64,000 nucleotides of DNA, taken from positions 1-64,000 of the forward strand of contig CP069419.1 of assembly GCA_017569285.1 (NCBI GenBank), read 5' to 3'. Below are positions 8,627 to 16,115 of the stretch, piece by piece. Source of the DNA: Clostridiales bacterium. GTDB lineage: Bacteria > Bacillota > Clostridia > Christensenellales > Aristaeellaceae. Under the pieces are notes generated by a model that made no database searches, was not told where the DNA came from, and was given only the letters and a program-made list of their open reading frames with translations. How positions within the stretch are numbered: position 1 is the first letter of the stretch; each line of letters opens with the position of its first letter. Made by a program: the position numbers and the translations under genes.

Positions 8627-8782
8627 GTGAAGAGTAGAGAAGAAAAACGCGAGTATCATCGTGAATGGAGAAAGAAACATCCGGAGGCAATTGCTGCTCA
8701 TCAGGCTCGTTATTGGGCGAAAAGAGCAGAATTGATAAAGCAGACAACGGAGGCCAGGAACGAAACTGAAACGGAGGAATGA
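8627..8782 (+). CDS. small basic hypothetical protein of the element
   Basis: About 51 residues, highly charged (R-E-E-K-R-E-Y-H-R-E-W-R-K-K-H-P-E ... A-R-Y-W-A-K-R-A-E), probably helical. No function is recognised; the H-x-E-W-R-x-x-H-P-E pattern is often seen in small phage and plasmid proteins. The start is a GTG at 8627, eleven bases after CGGAG. A TTG at 8585 in the same frame would add 14 residues but has a poorer site. The gene ends 3 bases before the next ATG, so the two are probably coupled. Confidence 0.55.
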   Translation: MKSREEKREYHREWRKKHPEAIAAHQARYWAKRAELIKQTTEARNETETEE

Positions 8783-8785
8783 ACC

Positions 8786-8977
8786 ATGACAGACGCTGAA
8801 CGATTCAACGTAAATTGTGCGAGATATGAATACCTGGAAGGGTATGAACCTCCGCACACTCCAGGATCATGCATGGGATGTAAATACTCAAATGATCCGA
8901 CTCTGTATGATGCCGGATGCGGTCATCCTCAGAAATTCCTTTCGCGCTTTCCGAAACCGGCAGCGCAGAAACCATAA
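8786..8977 (+). CDS. small Cys-rich protein, possible zinc binder
   Basis: 63 residues with Cys at N-C-A-R-Y, C-M-G-C-K-Y and A-G-C-G-H-P, a set that could bind zinc. No known family is recognised. CGGAGGAATGAACC before the ATG gives a good ribosome binding site. It lies in a same-strand train of very short genes, each with its own GGAGG-type site. It may be a regulator or an interference factor; this is a guess from context. Confidence 0.6.
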   Translation: MTDAERFNVNCARYEYLEGYEPPHTPGSCMGCKYSNDPTLYDAGCGHPQKFLSRFPKPAAQKP

Positions 8978-8990
8978 ACGGAGGCAATCA

Positions 8991-9137
8991 ATGAAAAAGA
9001 CGATTTTTGAAAGGATCCGCGAGAAGATCTCAAAGCGGAATCATAAACTCAATAGATCTGATGAGAAACGGCTTCGTGAAGTCCTGGGCCGGATCAACGA
9101 TGAGAACCGGCCAAAGCATGGAACCGAACACCGTTAA
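8991..9137 (+). CDS. very small charged helical protein
   Basis: 48 residues starting M-K-K-T-I-F-E-R-I-R-E-K-I-S-K, rich in Lys, Arg and Glu, with no Cys and no hydrophobic segment. The ATG at 8991 follows CGGAGGCAATCA, a clear ribosome binding site. The function is unknown. It sits 13 bases after the Cys-rich small gene and 18 before the next. Confidence 0.55.
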   Translation: MKKTIFERIREKISKRNHKLNRSDEKRLREVLGRINDENRPKHGTEHR

Positions 9138-9155
9138 CCTGGGAGGCTGAATGAT

Positions 9156-9356
9156 ATGTTACATACAAGAGGCGGTATGACTTCCACCAATCCGGATTAT
9201 GCTGAATGGGAACGGAAAAACAGACAGGCCCATGAAGCGGATAAGAATCTGAAAAGTGAAACGGAACGGAGAGTCTTTGACAGGGTTTTGGAAAAGATCC
9301 TGATCCGAGTAAGCAACCTTGAACGGCGCGGAATGAGATTTACAGATACCAAATAA
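9156..9356 (+). CDS. small hypothetical protein of the element
   Basis: 66 residues, polar, with a probable amphipathic helix in the second half (V-F-D-R-V-L-E-K-I-L-I-R-V-S-N-L-E-R-R). GGGAGGCTGAATGAT precedes the ATG. A second ATG seven codons in (M-T-S-T-N-P-D-Y) is a possible alternative start. No family is recognised. Confidence 0.55.
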   Translation: MLHTRGGMTSTNPDYAEWERKNRQAHEADKNLKSETERRVFDRVLEKILIRVSNLERRGMRFTDTK

Positions 9357-9397
9357 CTGCTCCGGCAAAAACAACGAACGGAAAGGAAGTATCCGTA

Positions 9398-9952
9398 ATG
9401 GCGAACTTTGATAAGATCATCGAAAAAGCGCGGAAAACGGCTGATGAGATCATGCAGAAGAAAACGGCAAAAGCACAGGAAATTGAAACCATTTCCGCAG
9501 CAATTAAGGCCGCCAGTGCAGAGATGGAACAGGCAGCGTTGGCCGGAGATGAAACCGCATACGCGAGAGCGAAAGAAAAGCGAAACGCAGCGGAAAACCG
9601 GATGGAGATCATCCGGATCCAGGAGAAGAAACAGGCCGGAAATGATGACATTCAGAATCGTATTTTTTCGGTCATGCGCGAAACGGAGTCAGCGGCCCTG
9701 GATGAACTGCGGACGATCTCAAAAGAGTTTGTTTCCAAATATGAAGATCTCTGCAAAACCGCTGCCCTGGTTCAAGATCGGACAACTCGATACAACAAAC
9801 TGCGTGATTATTTCAGATGCGACATACTGAAAACAAATGATTTCCCCTTTGGATACTTGCAAGAGGTGTTTCCGGTAAACCACATTACCGATATCGAAAG
9901 ACGGTATAATTATTCTGTTGATTTCGTCAGAAAAGCCGTTGATAACCATTGA
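9398..9952 (+). CDS. coiled-coil hypothetical protein
   Basis: 184 residues. Residues 1-85 are an Ala/Glu/Lys-rich predicted coiled coil (E-K-A-R-K-T-A-D-E-I-M-Q-K-K and onward), and the C-terminal 100 residues look globular (F-V-S-K-Y-E-D-L-C-K ... Y-N-Y-S-V-D-F-V-R-K-A). It resembles unassigned phage proteins that sit upstream of packaging genes, but no named family is clear. GGAAAGGAAG precedes the ATG. It is the longest gene of the left small-gene train. Confidence 0.65.
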   Translation: MANFDKIIEKARKTADEIMQKKTAKAQEIETISAAIKAASAEMEQAALAGDETAYARAKEKRNAAENRMEIIRIQEKKQAGNDDIQNRIFSVMRETESAALDELRTISKEFVSKYEDLCKTAALVQDRTTRYNKLRDYFRCDILKTNDFPFGYLQEVFPVNHITDIERRYNYSVDFVRKAVDNH

Positions 9953-10104
9953 TCGATAAGGCAATATTTTCTCCTGATGTTGCCTTTGAGATATCCTCCA
10001 TCGGTTTCAGCGTTTCCGCGCTGAGCATCGTCATCCTCCTTTCAGCAAGGCCGCGGCTGCTGCAAAGCGGCCCGGCCAATTTTCTTATTTATGGAGATGA
10101 ACAC

Positions 10105-10296
10105 ATGAAAAAGATCATTGAATCAAACGACCTGGAACGAATTGCAAAGGAAATCTCCGCAGATTGTGCCATGCTCGGATACATAGATGAAGAGTCCATT
10201 GATGATATCTCCATGTATGCTGAACGGATCCACGCATCAGCCGATGAACTGCGGAGAATCGCGGACAATGCGGAATCAGCCAGGGAGGGAACCTGA
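10105..10296 (+). CDS. small acidic protein upstream of the PLD-like gene
   Basis: 63 residues, acidic, helical (L-E-R-I-A-K-E-I-S-A-D ... A-D-E-L-R-R-I-A-D-N-A-E-S-A). TGGAGATGAACAC precedes the ATG at 10105. The frame is open upstream, but nothing there has a usable site. Its stop overlaps the next start by one base, so it is translationally coupled to the PLD-like gene. The function is unknown; partners are often coded this way. Confidence 0.6.
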   Translation: MKKIIESNDLERIAKEISADCAMLGYIDEESIDDISMYAERIHASADELRRIADNAESAREGT

Positions 10297-11042
10297 TGGA
10301 TCAGCATATCCCAACTCTCATGGAGATCATGGGAATGAGCGAACTGGAATCAGCACCGGCAACCACAAAACCGCGCCGGAGAGATCAGCCTGATCCGGAC
10401 GATCCTCTGTATGAAGTTGTCAAAGTGAAAAAGACAATGACACCGCATCAGGCGCGGAGAATTAACTCTGAACTTGCGTTAGAAAAGTCGCTCCCTTGGC
10501 ACTTTGAGCCAGGAACCGCATACCATTGTATATCATTCGGAGATGTGGACAGTTTGACCTATTTACGCGTAATAGTGAAGCAAGAGCGCATCCGTTACGC
10601 GGTTATATCCACATGGTGTATGGCTGCGGAAGATATCAAAGAAATTGATTCCTGGTTGGAGGCCGGATATATCAAACGGATTGACTTCTTTTTCGGAGAG
10701 ATATTCAGAGGAACGTATCTGAAAGAGTACAACATGATGAAAGACCTCTGCCGCCGACATGGATGTAAAATGTCAATCTTCCGGAATCACTCAAAGGTTA
10801 TGCTTGTTTACGGAGAGCGTTTCAATGCCGTTATAGAGTCATCCGCGAACATAAACACGAACCCACGCACAGAACAGACTTGTATAACCCTGGACGATGA
10901 TTTGTGCGATTTTTACTTAGAATTCTTCAACGGAATTATATCTTTTGAGAGGGAGTTTGATTATGTCGAGAAGTGGACAGACGGCGGCCGCCTTGAACGC
11001 ACAGGATCCGGCAAAGATCAAAAGAGTAAAGACGGAACTTGA
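10296..11042 (+). CDS. phospholipase D-like domain protein
   Basis: 248 residues. Residues 75-225 look like one PLD-type unit: S-F-G-D-V-D-S-L-T-Y-L-R ... Y-A-V-I-S-T-W-C, then N-H-S-K-V-M-L-V and E-S-S-A-N-I-N-T-N-P-R-T-E-Q. This is the H-x-K-x4 motif followed by the S-A-N strand seen in PLD phosphodiesterases and nucleases. Only one HxK motif is present, so an active enzyme would have to be a dimer, as in bacterial Nuc. The usual Asp of HxKx4D is replaced here, which may weaken catalysis. It starts on the stop of the previous gene and its end overlaps the next gene by 80 bases. Its role could be DNA processing or defence; that is not settled by the sequence. Confidence 0.6.
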   Translation: MDQHIPTLMEIMGMSELESAPATTKPRRRDQPDPDDPLYEVVKVKKTMTPHQARRINSELALEKSLPWHFEPGTAYHCISFGDVDSLTYLRVIVKQERIRYAVISTWCMAAEDIKEIDSWLEAGYIKRIDFFFGEIFRGTYLKEYNMMKDLCRRHGCKMSIFRNHSKVMLVYGERFNAVIESSANINTNPRTEQTCITLDDDLCDFYLEFFNGIISFEREFDYVEKWTDGGRLERTGSGKDQKSKDGT

Positions 11043-11379
11043 ACACCTTGCAGAACTGTTCCGTGATGTGGACGAGAACAAGAGAGATTTCGTCCAACGT
11101 CATATTGAGCAGCTTGCCTGGTACAATGTGAGCATTATTGATTTGCAAGCAAAAGTAGATCAATGGGGTACACTCATCAAGTACAACAACGGCGGCGGCC
11201 AGTCCGGAGTAAAACCTAATCCTGATGTAAAAACGCTGCTTGATTATCAAAAGTGTTGTAATACTATCATGCGGACTTTGATACCGCTTGTTCCGAATAA
11301 GGATGCCGGTAAACTCTCAGATTGCTTTGATGTGGATGACCATCCAACCGATACAGATGAATTAGAAGAGGCAGAATAA
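10963..11379 (+). CDS. possible phage terminase small subunit (P27-like)
   Basis: 138 residues. The middle and end read like P27-type small terminases: a long helix with Y-N-V-S-I-I-D-L-Q-A-K-V-D-Q-W-G, an N-G-G-G segment, then K-P-N-P-D-V-K-T-L-L-D-Y-Q-K and an I-P-L-V-P-N-K-D end. A small terminase chooses the DNA to be packaged. A satellite that carries one without the large subunit could redirect a helper phage's packaging, as SaPI TerS does. The start is the ATG at 10963 after GAGAGGGAG, inside the end of the PLD-like gene. The assignment rests on pattern only. Confidence 0.5.
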   Translation: MSRSGQTAAALNAQDPAKIKRVKTELEHLAELFRDVDENKRDFVQRHIEQLAWYNVSIIDLQAKVDQWGTLIKYNNGGGQSGVKPNPDVKTLLDYQKCCNTIMRTLIPLVPNKDAGKLSDCFDVDDHPTDTDELEEAE

Positions 11380-11543
11380 TGGATCATTCTACGCAAAAAA
11401 ACGGCCAGGATAACCACAATAACGGCCATGCCACAAACACGGATAACCGAAACGAAAAACCGACTCAGCTTCGGAAGAATCCGCGTTTAGTGATCGGATC
11501 TCTCGACTATTTTGATCTCATAATGGAACAGGATGAACAATAA
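11379..11543 (+). CDS. very small Asn-rich protein
   Basis: 54 residues. The first 25 are rich in Asn, Gln and His (D-N-H-N-N-G-H), followed by R-K-N-P-R-L-V-I-G-S-L-D-Y-F-D-L-I. The ATG overlaps the TAA of the terminase-like gene, so it is probably coupled to it. No family is recognised. The short conserved-looking tail could be a docking segment. Confidence 0.5.
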   Translation: MDHSTQKNGQDNHNNGHATNTDNRNEKPTQLRKNPRLVIGSLDYFDLIMEQDEQ

Positions 11544-11569
11544 CGGTTGACCAGGGAGGAACGGCTGCC

Positions 11570-12307
11570 ATGATCGCAGATTGTAATATTCCCGGCGCGG
11601 ATCCAACAAGTGTTATTGAACAGTATGAGCCATTCTTAAAAACCATTGCAAAGAAGTATACTTATGTCTTGAATAAATCCGGCGCGGTTGGTTTTGATGA
11701 CTTAATCCAAGTTGGCCGGATTGCCATTATTGACGCACAGAAACGATATGAACCGGATAAAGGTGCATTTATAACGTTCCTTGCTTATCGTGTTCGTGCT
11801 GCCATGCAAAGGACATTGGGTTTTAATTGTAAAGGTGAAGCACCAAAGCAGTTGGTATACCTGGATGCACCTATATCGGATGAATCAGAGGATACGCTTG
11901 GAGATACCGTTGCAGACCTGGCCGCGCCAACGGTTGACGAAAACATAACAGAGTCAGAAACAAAACGCGAGATTTCCGAACAAGTCCGGGAGGCACTTAA
12001 CCGGATGAAGTCGGAAAAGCAACGAGAAGTCATAACACGCATTTATATTGACGGCCAGGAACGCACCGCAGCGGCTGCGGATATGGGTATGAAGTATTCG
12101 CCTCTGTGTGCGCTTGAAAGAGCCGGAAAACGATCATTACATCGAGATGAGCAGTTGAAACAGTTTGTAATTGGTGAAATTCCGTTCTTTACGGTTGGCG
12201 TTATGCAGTTTAATTGTACATGGACAAGCGCGACCGAAAAGACGGTTATTTGGAGAGATAAACACATATTCCATAATGATGACGATATGGATGAAGAATT
12301 GACATGA
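11570..12307 (+). CDS. sigma-70 family RNA polymerase sigma factor of the element
   Basis: 245 residues. Region 2 is clear at about 17-80: Y-E-P-F-L-K-T-I-A-K-K-Y, then G-F-D-D-L-I-Q-V-G-R-I-A-I-I-D-A-Q-K-R-Y and F-I-T-F-L-A-Y-R-V-R. Region 4 is recognisable but loose at about 140-190 (L-N-R-M-K-S-E-K-Q-R-E-V-I ... R-T-A-A-A-A-D-M-G). The last 50 residues match nothing known. It could switch the host polymerase to element promoters. CAGGGAGGAACGGCTGCC gives the start. The next gene overlaps its stop by four bases. Confidence 0.8.
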   Translation: MIADCNIPGADPTSVIEQYEPFLKTIAKKYTYVLNKSGAVGFDDLIQVGRIAIIDAQKRYEPDKGAFITFLAYRVRAAMQRTLGFNCKGEAPKQLVYLDAPISDESEDTLGDTVADLAAPTVDENITESETKREISEQVREALNRMKSEKQREVITRIYIDGQERTAAAADMGMKYSPLCALERAGKRSLHRDEQLKQFVIGEIPFFTVGVMQFNCTWTSATEKTVIWRDKHIFHNDDDMDEELT

Positions 12308-12636
12308 CAGACAGAGAAATTATATCCGAATATCGTAATGATGTTTTTGTCCTTCATTCTCTGAGATTGCAGATTGCATGGAATCTGAGGCATGGCCTTC
12401 CGATCTTTGATATGCCGGAGAAAATCACTCAGATCCGGAACCGTTTAGTCATGTTTGGAGAAATACTCGACCGGATACCGGACCGGCGAACCAGGAACAT
12501 AATTCGCTGCCGTTTTGCGCTCGGAATGGATGTATATAGCATTGCAGAATACATGGGGATGAGTGGCGGCCATGTTGAACGTATCGTGATAAAAACCATG
12601 AAGGAAACCGAACACCGGCGAACCATGCCGGAATAA
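12304..12636 (+). CDS. ArpU/sigma region 4-like regulator
   Basis: 110 residues ending in a helix-turn-helix: I-I-R-C-R-F-A-L-G-M-D-V-Y-S-I-A-E-Y-M-G-M-S-G-G-H-V. This matches the layout of phage late-transcription regulators of the ArpU/RinA type, which end in a sigma region 4-like helix-turn-helix. Overlap with the sigma factor gene implies coupled translation. In phages and satellites such proteins control late or packaging genes. The exact family is uncertain. Confidence 0.65.
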   Translation: MTDREIISEYRNDVFVLHSLRLQIAWNLRHGLPIFDMPEKITQIRNRLVMFGEILDRIPDRRTRNIIRCRFALGMDVYSIAEYMGMSGGHVERIVIKTMKETEHRRTMPE

Positions 12637-12959
12637 TGTTCGTTATAAAAAGGCATGGCCAACGCGGATCCGCGCCGGAATCGAAAAATAATGTTCGTGT
12701 TCACATAGATATACTTTTTCTCTTACGCTGATTTACTTGACGGTTACTTGATCGAATCGGTCATGGCTGCTCCGGATCTGAACGATGTATAGACTTCCAC
12801 CGGCGAGATCCGGACGGTTGGAAGGGTAAGCAGCACTCCTGGACGGACACCTCAGGACACATGATAACCATCGGCATGATTCATGCTGATGACTTTTTTT
12901 GTTACGATGCGCGGAGGATTGATCCGACAGAGCATGAGAACCGGCACGGAGGGGAACTG
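12637..12959. other. noncoding junction in the element
   Basis: No convincing gene. It holds the perfect palindrome CGCGGATCCGCG near 12664, two copies of AATAATGTTCGT (12634 and 12688), and a C-T-G-A-A-C-G-A-T-G-T-A-T-A-G-A-C-T-T-C stretch near 12779 that closely resembles 17503-17521, just before the integrase gene. Transcription from the left block runs out here. No good terminator was found. Confidence 0.5.
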
Positions 12960-13142
12960 ATGATCGGAAATGGCCCGGACAGGCCCCCCTTACCATTGGT
13001 GTACGAAGAACCGACACAGGGCCGATGGGTAAGAGAGAGAAAACCGGGCGCGGTTTTTGTTGGGCCGGTGGTATTCGCTTGTGCATCAGCCGGACGGATC
13101 CTCTCAGAACGCGAAAAGATCGGCAAAGATAAGGAAAGATAA
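12960..13142 (+). CDS. doubtful small protein
   Basis: 60 residues from the ATG at 12960, which has a strong GGAGGGG site nine bases upstream. The content (P-P-L-P-L-V-Y-E-E-P-T-Q-G-R-W-V-R-E-R-K-P-G) fits no known family. A longer reading from 12861 lacks a ribosome binding site. It is supported mainly by the ribosome binding site and its position after the regulator; it may be spurious. Confidence 0.35.
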   Translation: MIGNGPDRPPLPLVYEEPTQGRWVRERKPGAVFVGPVVFACASAGRILSEREKIGKDKER

Positions 13143-13175
13143 GGAAAGATCAAAGGACTTTCAAGGACTTTTAAG
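13126..13175. repeat. 10-bp tandem repeats (iteron-like)
   Basis: AAAGATAAGG occurs twice in tandem, then a degenerate third unit, followed by ACTTTCAAGG and ACTTTTAAGG at the same 10-base period. Tandem repeats of about one helical turn beside an AT-rich region are typical of initiator binding sites. Confidence 0.55.
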
Positions 13176-13494
13176 GTTTTTTGACTTTGAGAAAAAAGAT
13201 AGGCAGAGAAGCATGGTAGAATTTTTGTTTGGACGGAAAAAGGTATCTGTTTTTATGATTATTGTAATCTGTAAGATATAAAATATGAACATATGAACGA
13301 ACTGAACATATTTTTAATTCCTTATAAGGGGAACACTATATATACATATATGCATATTTTTTATTCTCTTATATACATTATTATTTTTGTGTTCGTTCAG
13401 TTCATTTGTTCAGATTTTGGTGTATGTTAACAGAAAAAAAGAAACCGGAACTGATAAAACAATTCCGGTTTGATAGGAAGTGAACAAAACATCA
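13143..13494. other. AT-rich intergenic region, candidate replication origin
   Basis: No gene is supported. After the 10-bp tandem repeats comes a strongly AT-rich stretch (13310-13390), flanked by GAAC-word clusters in opposite orientation: 13286-13308 reads TGAAC-ATATGAAC-GAACTGAAC and 13390-13412 is close to its reverse complement. The primase/helicase gene ends just downstream on the minus strand. This layout resembles the replication origins of satellites and plasmids; function is inferred. Confidence 0.45.
13434..13471 (-). terminator. terminator of the DUF927 helicase/primase gene
   Basis: On the minus strand, AAACCGGAA pairs with TTCCGGTTT and is followed by TTTCTTTTTTT. It lies 24 bases beyond the stop codon. 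Confidence 0.85.
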
Positions 13495-15498
13495 TCAGAA
13501 TGGATGATCAATATCAACCTGGATCATTTCTGTCTGTTTCGCATCGTCATGGAACATTGATGGAAGGAAATGAATCACTTTGACATGGCCGATCTGCTCA
13601 ATGGTTCTGCCGATCTCATAATGTCGAGCCGATTTGGGATTATAGTTGGTGTTGATATACTGCCTATCATTGCACCATTGCATGAATGAAGGATACGCCC
13701 AGTTACGTTTTTCCAATTCCTCTTTGAATTTCTCATAGATGAACAGGACGGAATCATCCGACTCTTTTTTTCCGTAAATCTGTGTACGCACTTCATCTGT
13801 TGGCCGTGAATCAGCCTTAATGAAATGGGCCGTTTCGCTTGCAACAAATCCACACAACCATGATTTGATTTTGAGATTGATATCAACCATTTCATGTGTG
13901 GCCAGGAAGGGGAGTATATCTGATGGAGTTAACTGATATTTTGATGCCTCTGCACCGAACAGGGTAGAACTCAAAATCACATCTCCAACCATGAGAGTTG
14001 CAGCATAATTGGCCTGTTTTCCGGTCGCCTCTTTTGCGAGTTGTTCCGCAAATCTCTTGTAAGCACTCTTGATGTTTTCGATTTTGCTCGGATCCTTTTG
14101 AATTCGGTCAACAATTATTCTTCCGGCGAAACCGTAATTCTCTCGCAATGCATCGGCGTAATCACTCATATGCTCAATACTACCAGGAATAAGATGCCCT
14201 TTTGCCTCAATACTGATAACGCGATTGATTGCACCGGCCTTGTTGGTGAATGATAACGGCTGCTCTCCGCTTGTTATGGCGATGTTTAACCATCTTGATT
14301 GTTCGCGTAATCCTCCATCTTTTGCACCCCTGGCGCGGCCGGTTCCTTCTCCATGAGCATATATGATCTTTTCAGTATCCATATTGGAATTGGCCGATTG
14401 CAGTTCATCATAGATCAAAGGAAGATTGTTGCAAAAACTGTCCATTTGCTCAAAGGCGACCGCAGTTGAATTCATGGAAAGTACATACCTACCAATACAA
14501 GGATCGGCCCATACACTCGCGGCTAACATCACCGTAATAGTTTTTCCGGATCCACTCTCCGGCGACCATACATGAACGAAAAACGGCTGATTGCAAGTCC
14601 ATTTCAGAAGTACAGAGGCAACAGAAGCGGCGAGAACAAGACGCGCCGGAATGAAATCTTTGCTCAATAGGATTTCTGCTGCTGCATCTCTCCATAATTC
14701 AAATAATCCGTTTTTGTGTACTGCGGAGAAAGCATCAGCAAACCGACCACCGGCATCATACACGACTCCATCAATGTACGGACTAAACCCTCGACCGTCT
14801 ACCCAACCCAGGCGGCTGATTGTTTCCTCCTTTGGAATGATATCACGATTGAGATTGTCTACCTCTGCAAGATACTTAACAACATTTCCGGCGTTTTCGC
14901 TTGTGATATCCATTCCGATACCGCTTAAAGAGGGAATCAGACGCGCCTGGCTGATTGTCTTTCTGTCAATCAGTTTGGCCGTTTTCCAAACTCCATCAAT
15001 CTTATAGGACAAATCAAGCAATTCGTTACCGGATTCAATATTGATGTATCGTTTGGTTGGAAATAATGGATGAGCGCATACTTTGATCAAACGACCGAAA
15101 GAGTCAATCTGCATAACGGAACGATCCGTGCAGATGTATTCTCCGAAATTTGGAACAGTTTTGTCTTTCATCAGATCTGAAAGGCCGGTAATCTGTCCTC
15201 CGTTATTCATGGCCTGTTCGATCTTTTCAGACTTTTCTGCATCCTCATTCCGTTTTTGTTCTTCCAAACGTTTACGCCTGAGATCAGCTTTCGCAGCTTT
15301 CAGCATGGAATCGAATTCCTTCATTGAGAGTCCGAGATTTTTTGCACGTTCTCTCATTGCGCTTTCTGCTCTTGCTTGTGTAAGTTCATCTCCACACTCA
15401 CCCAGGAGGCCGAAAGGAAGTCCATCGCGGAACGCTTCAGCATCAAATTGTTGTAGTGCTGATCTGATTGTCTGACCGTCCAGTTCTTTGTCTGCCAT
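13495..15498 (-). CDS. DUF927 domain helicase/primase-like replication protein
   Basis: 667 residues. A charged helical N-terminal part (to about 100) precedes a DUF927/superfamily III-like ATPase. The Walker A motif SPESGSGKT is at 312-320 and Walker B LPLIYDEL at 359-366, and an arginine-bearing R-W-L-N-I-A-I-T-S-G-E segment follows. Such proteins act as replicative helicase or primase-helicase in mobile elements. No primase catalytic domain is evident, so it may work with the host primase. It is read away from the repressor, after two helix-turn-helix genes, so it is likely under CI-like control. Confidence 0.85.
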   Translation of the reverse strand: MADKELDGQTIRSALQQFDAEAFRDGLPFGLLGECGDELTQARAESAMRERAKNLGLSMKEFDSMLKAAKADLRRKRLEEQKRNEDAEKSEKIEQAMNNGGQITGLSDLMKDKTVPNFGEYICTDRSVMQIDSFGRLIKVCAHPLFPTKRYINIESGNELLDLSYKIDGVWKTAKLIDRKTISQARLIPSLSGIGMDITSENAGNVVKYLAEVDNLNRDIIPKEETISRLGWVDGRGFSPYIDGVVYDAGGRFADAFSAVHKNGLFELWRDAAAEILLSKDFIPARLVLAASVASVLLKWTCNQPFFVHVWSPESGSGKTITVMLAASVWADPCIGRYVLSMNSTAVAFEQMDSFCNNLPLIYDELQSANSNMDTEKIIYAHGEGTGRARGAKDGGLREQSRWLNIAITSGEQPLSFTNKAGAINRVISIEAKGHLIPGSIEHMSDYADALRENYGFAGRIIVDRIQKDPSKIENIKSAYKRFAEQLAKEATGKQANYAATLMVGDVILSSTLFGAEASKYQLTPSDILPFLATHEMVDINLKIKSWLCGFVASETAHFIKADSRPTDEVRTQIYGKKESDDSVLFIYEKFKEELEKRNWAYPSFMQWCNDRQYINTNYNPKSARHYEIGRTIEQIGHVKVIHFLPSMFHDDAKQTEMIQVDIDHPF

Positions 15499-15579
15499 TG
15501 GACTTGATCCTCCTCTCTGAATTCTTCATATGGTTATATCTTGGAATCCGAGATGGATCCATCCTGTCCATCTGAATCA

Positions 15580-15837
15580 TCAAAGAGAATCACCCTTTCC
15601 ATAGGTGTTCTGATTGATAGCAGCCTCCAACGTTGCGAGATTCCATTTCTGCTTACGGAATCTGTTGGACGGAGAACCGCAGAGTATAACAGGATATCGT
15701 CCTTCCTTGCCTCCGCGCCGAAGTTCATAACAGGAAAGACCGGTCGCGGCTGCTGCCTCTTCAGTTGAGAGTAACCGATCATATATACCGCGCTGATCAA
15801 TCTGCTGCCTGATCTGTGATCTGATAGAGTCGCTCAT
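15580..15837 (-). CDS. helix-turn-helix protein, excisionase-like
   Basis: 85 residues. The centre L-L-S-T-E-E-A-A-A-A-T-G-L-S-C-Y-E-L-R-R-G is a MerR/Xis-type winged helix-turn-helix, followed by G-R-Y-P-V-I-L and R-F-R-K-Q-K-W. In integrated elements such a protein directs excision by bending the attachment sites, or activates replication genes. It starts two bases before the upstream gene's stop region and lies 80 bases before the helicase gene, so the three are probably one operon. Confidence 0.7.
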   Translation of the reverse strand: MSDSIRSQIRQQIDQRGIYDRLLSTEEAAAATGLSCYELRRGGKEGRYPVILCGSPSNRFRKQKWNLATLEAAINQNTYGKGDSL

Positions 15838-15839
15838 AT

Positions 15840-16022
15840 TTACCGGCCTCCATTCGACACATATTCATCAATCAGTTTGCAGATTCGATCCTGTTCAGCC
15901 TCCGGCAATTCATTCCGAAGCATCCGACAACGTGTAGCCTCACTAATACCGAGGATCCTGTCCAGGTGATAAAGAGGCAACATATTAGAAGCCATTTTTC
16001 GTCTGATTTTTAGATTATTCAT
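15840..16022 (-). CDS. small DNA-binding protein, first gene of the replication operon
   Basis: 60 residues from the ATG at 16022, which follows GAGAGG by six bases; a longer start at 16055 lacks a site. The middle (L-Y-H-L-D-R-I-L-G-I-S-E-A-T-R-C-R-M-L-R) reads as a helix-turn-helix. It is the first gene leftward from the repressor, so it is placed like a Cro or early regulator. Its target cannot be told. Confidence 0.6.
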   Translation of the reverse strand: MNNLKIRRKMASNMLPLYHLDRILGISEATRCRMLRNELPEAEQDRICKLIDEYVSNGGR

Positions 16023-16068
16023 GATAAACCTCTCATTCTGTTCGACCGTGGCCATCGTCCGAACTATT

Positions 16069-16087
16069 ATGATGACGAATTCATCAT
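16069..16087. promoter_or_regulatory. operator-like inverted repeat between the divergent genes
   Basis: ATGATGA and TCATCAT are separated by five bases. The repeat overlaps the start of the repressor promoter's -35 box and covers the leftward promoter region (a CATAAT hexamer read leftward lies at 16066-16071). A second ATCATGAT half-site is at 16097-16104. It is a plausible binding site for the CI-like repressor. Confidence 0.6.
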
Positions 16088-16115
16088 TGACAGAGTATCA
16101 TGATGGAACTATAAT
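16087..16115 (+). promoter_or_regulatory. consensus sigma-A promoter of the CI-like repressor
   Basis: TTGACA at 16087-16092, a 17-base spacer, and TATAAT at 16110-16115. Every base matches consensus. It points to the repressor gene 55 bases downstream. Confidence 0.85.

Noticed and set aside
13126-13175. CRISPR array
   Set aside because: The repeats are about 10 bases in direct tandem without spacers; no cas gene is near. No CRISPR-like repeat/spacer pattern was seen elsewhere in the window.
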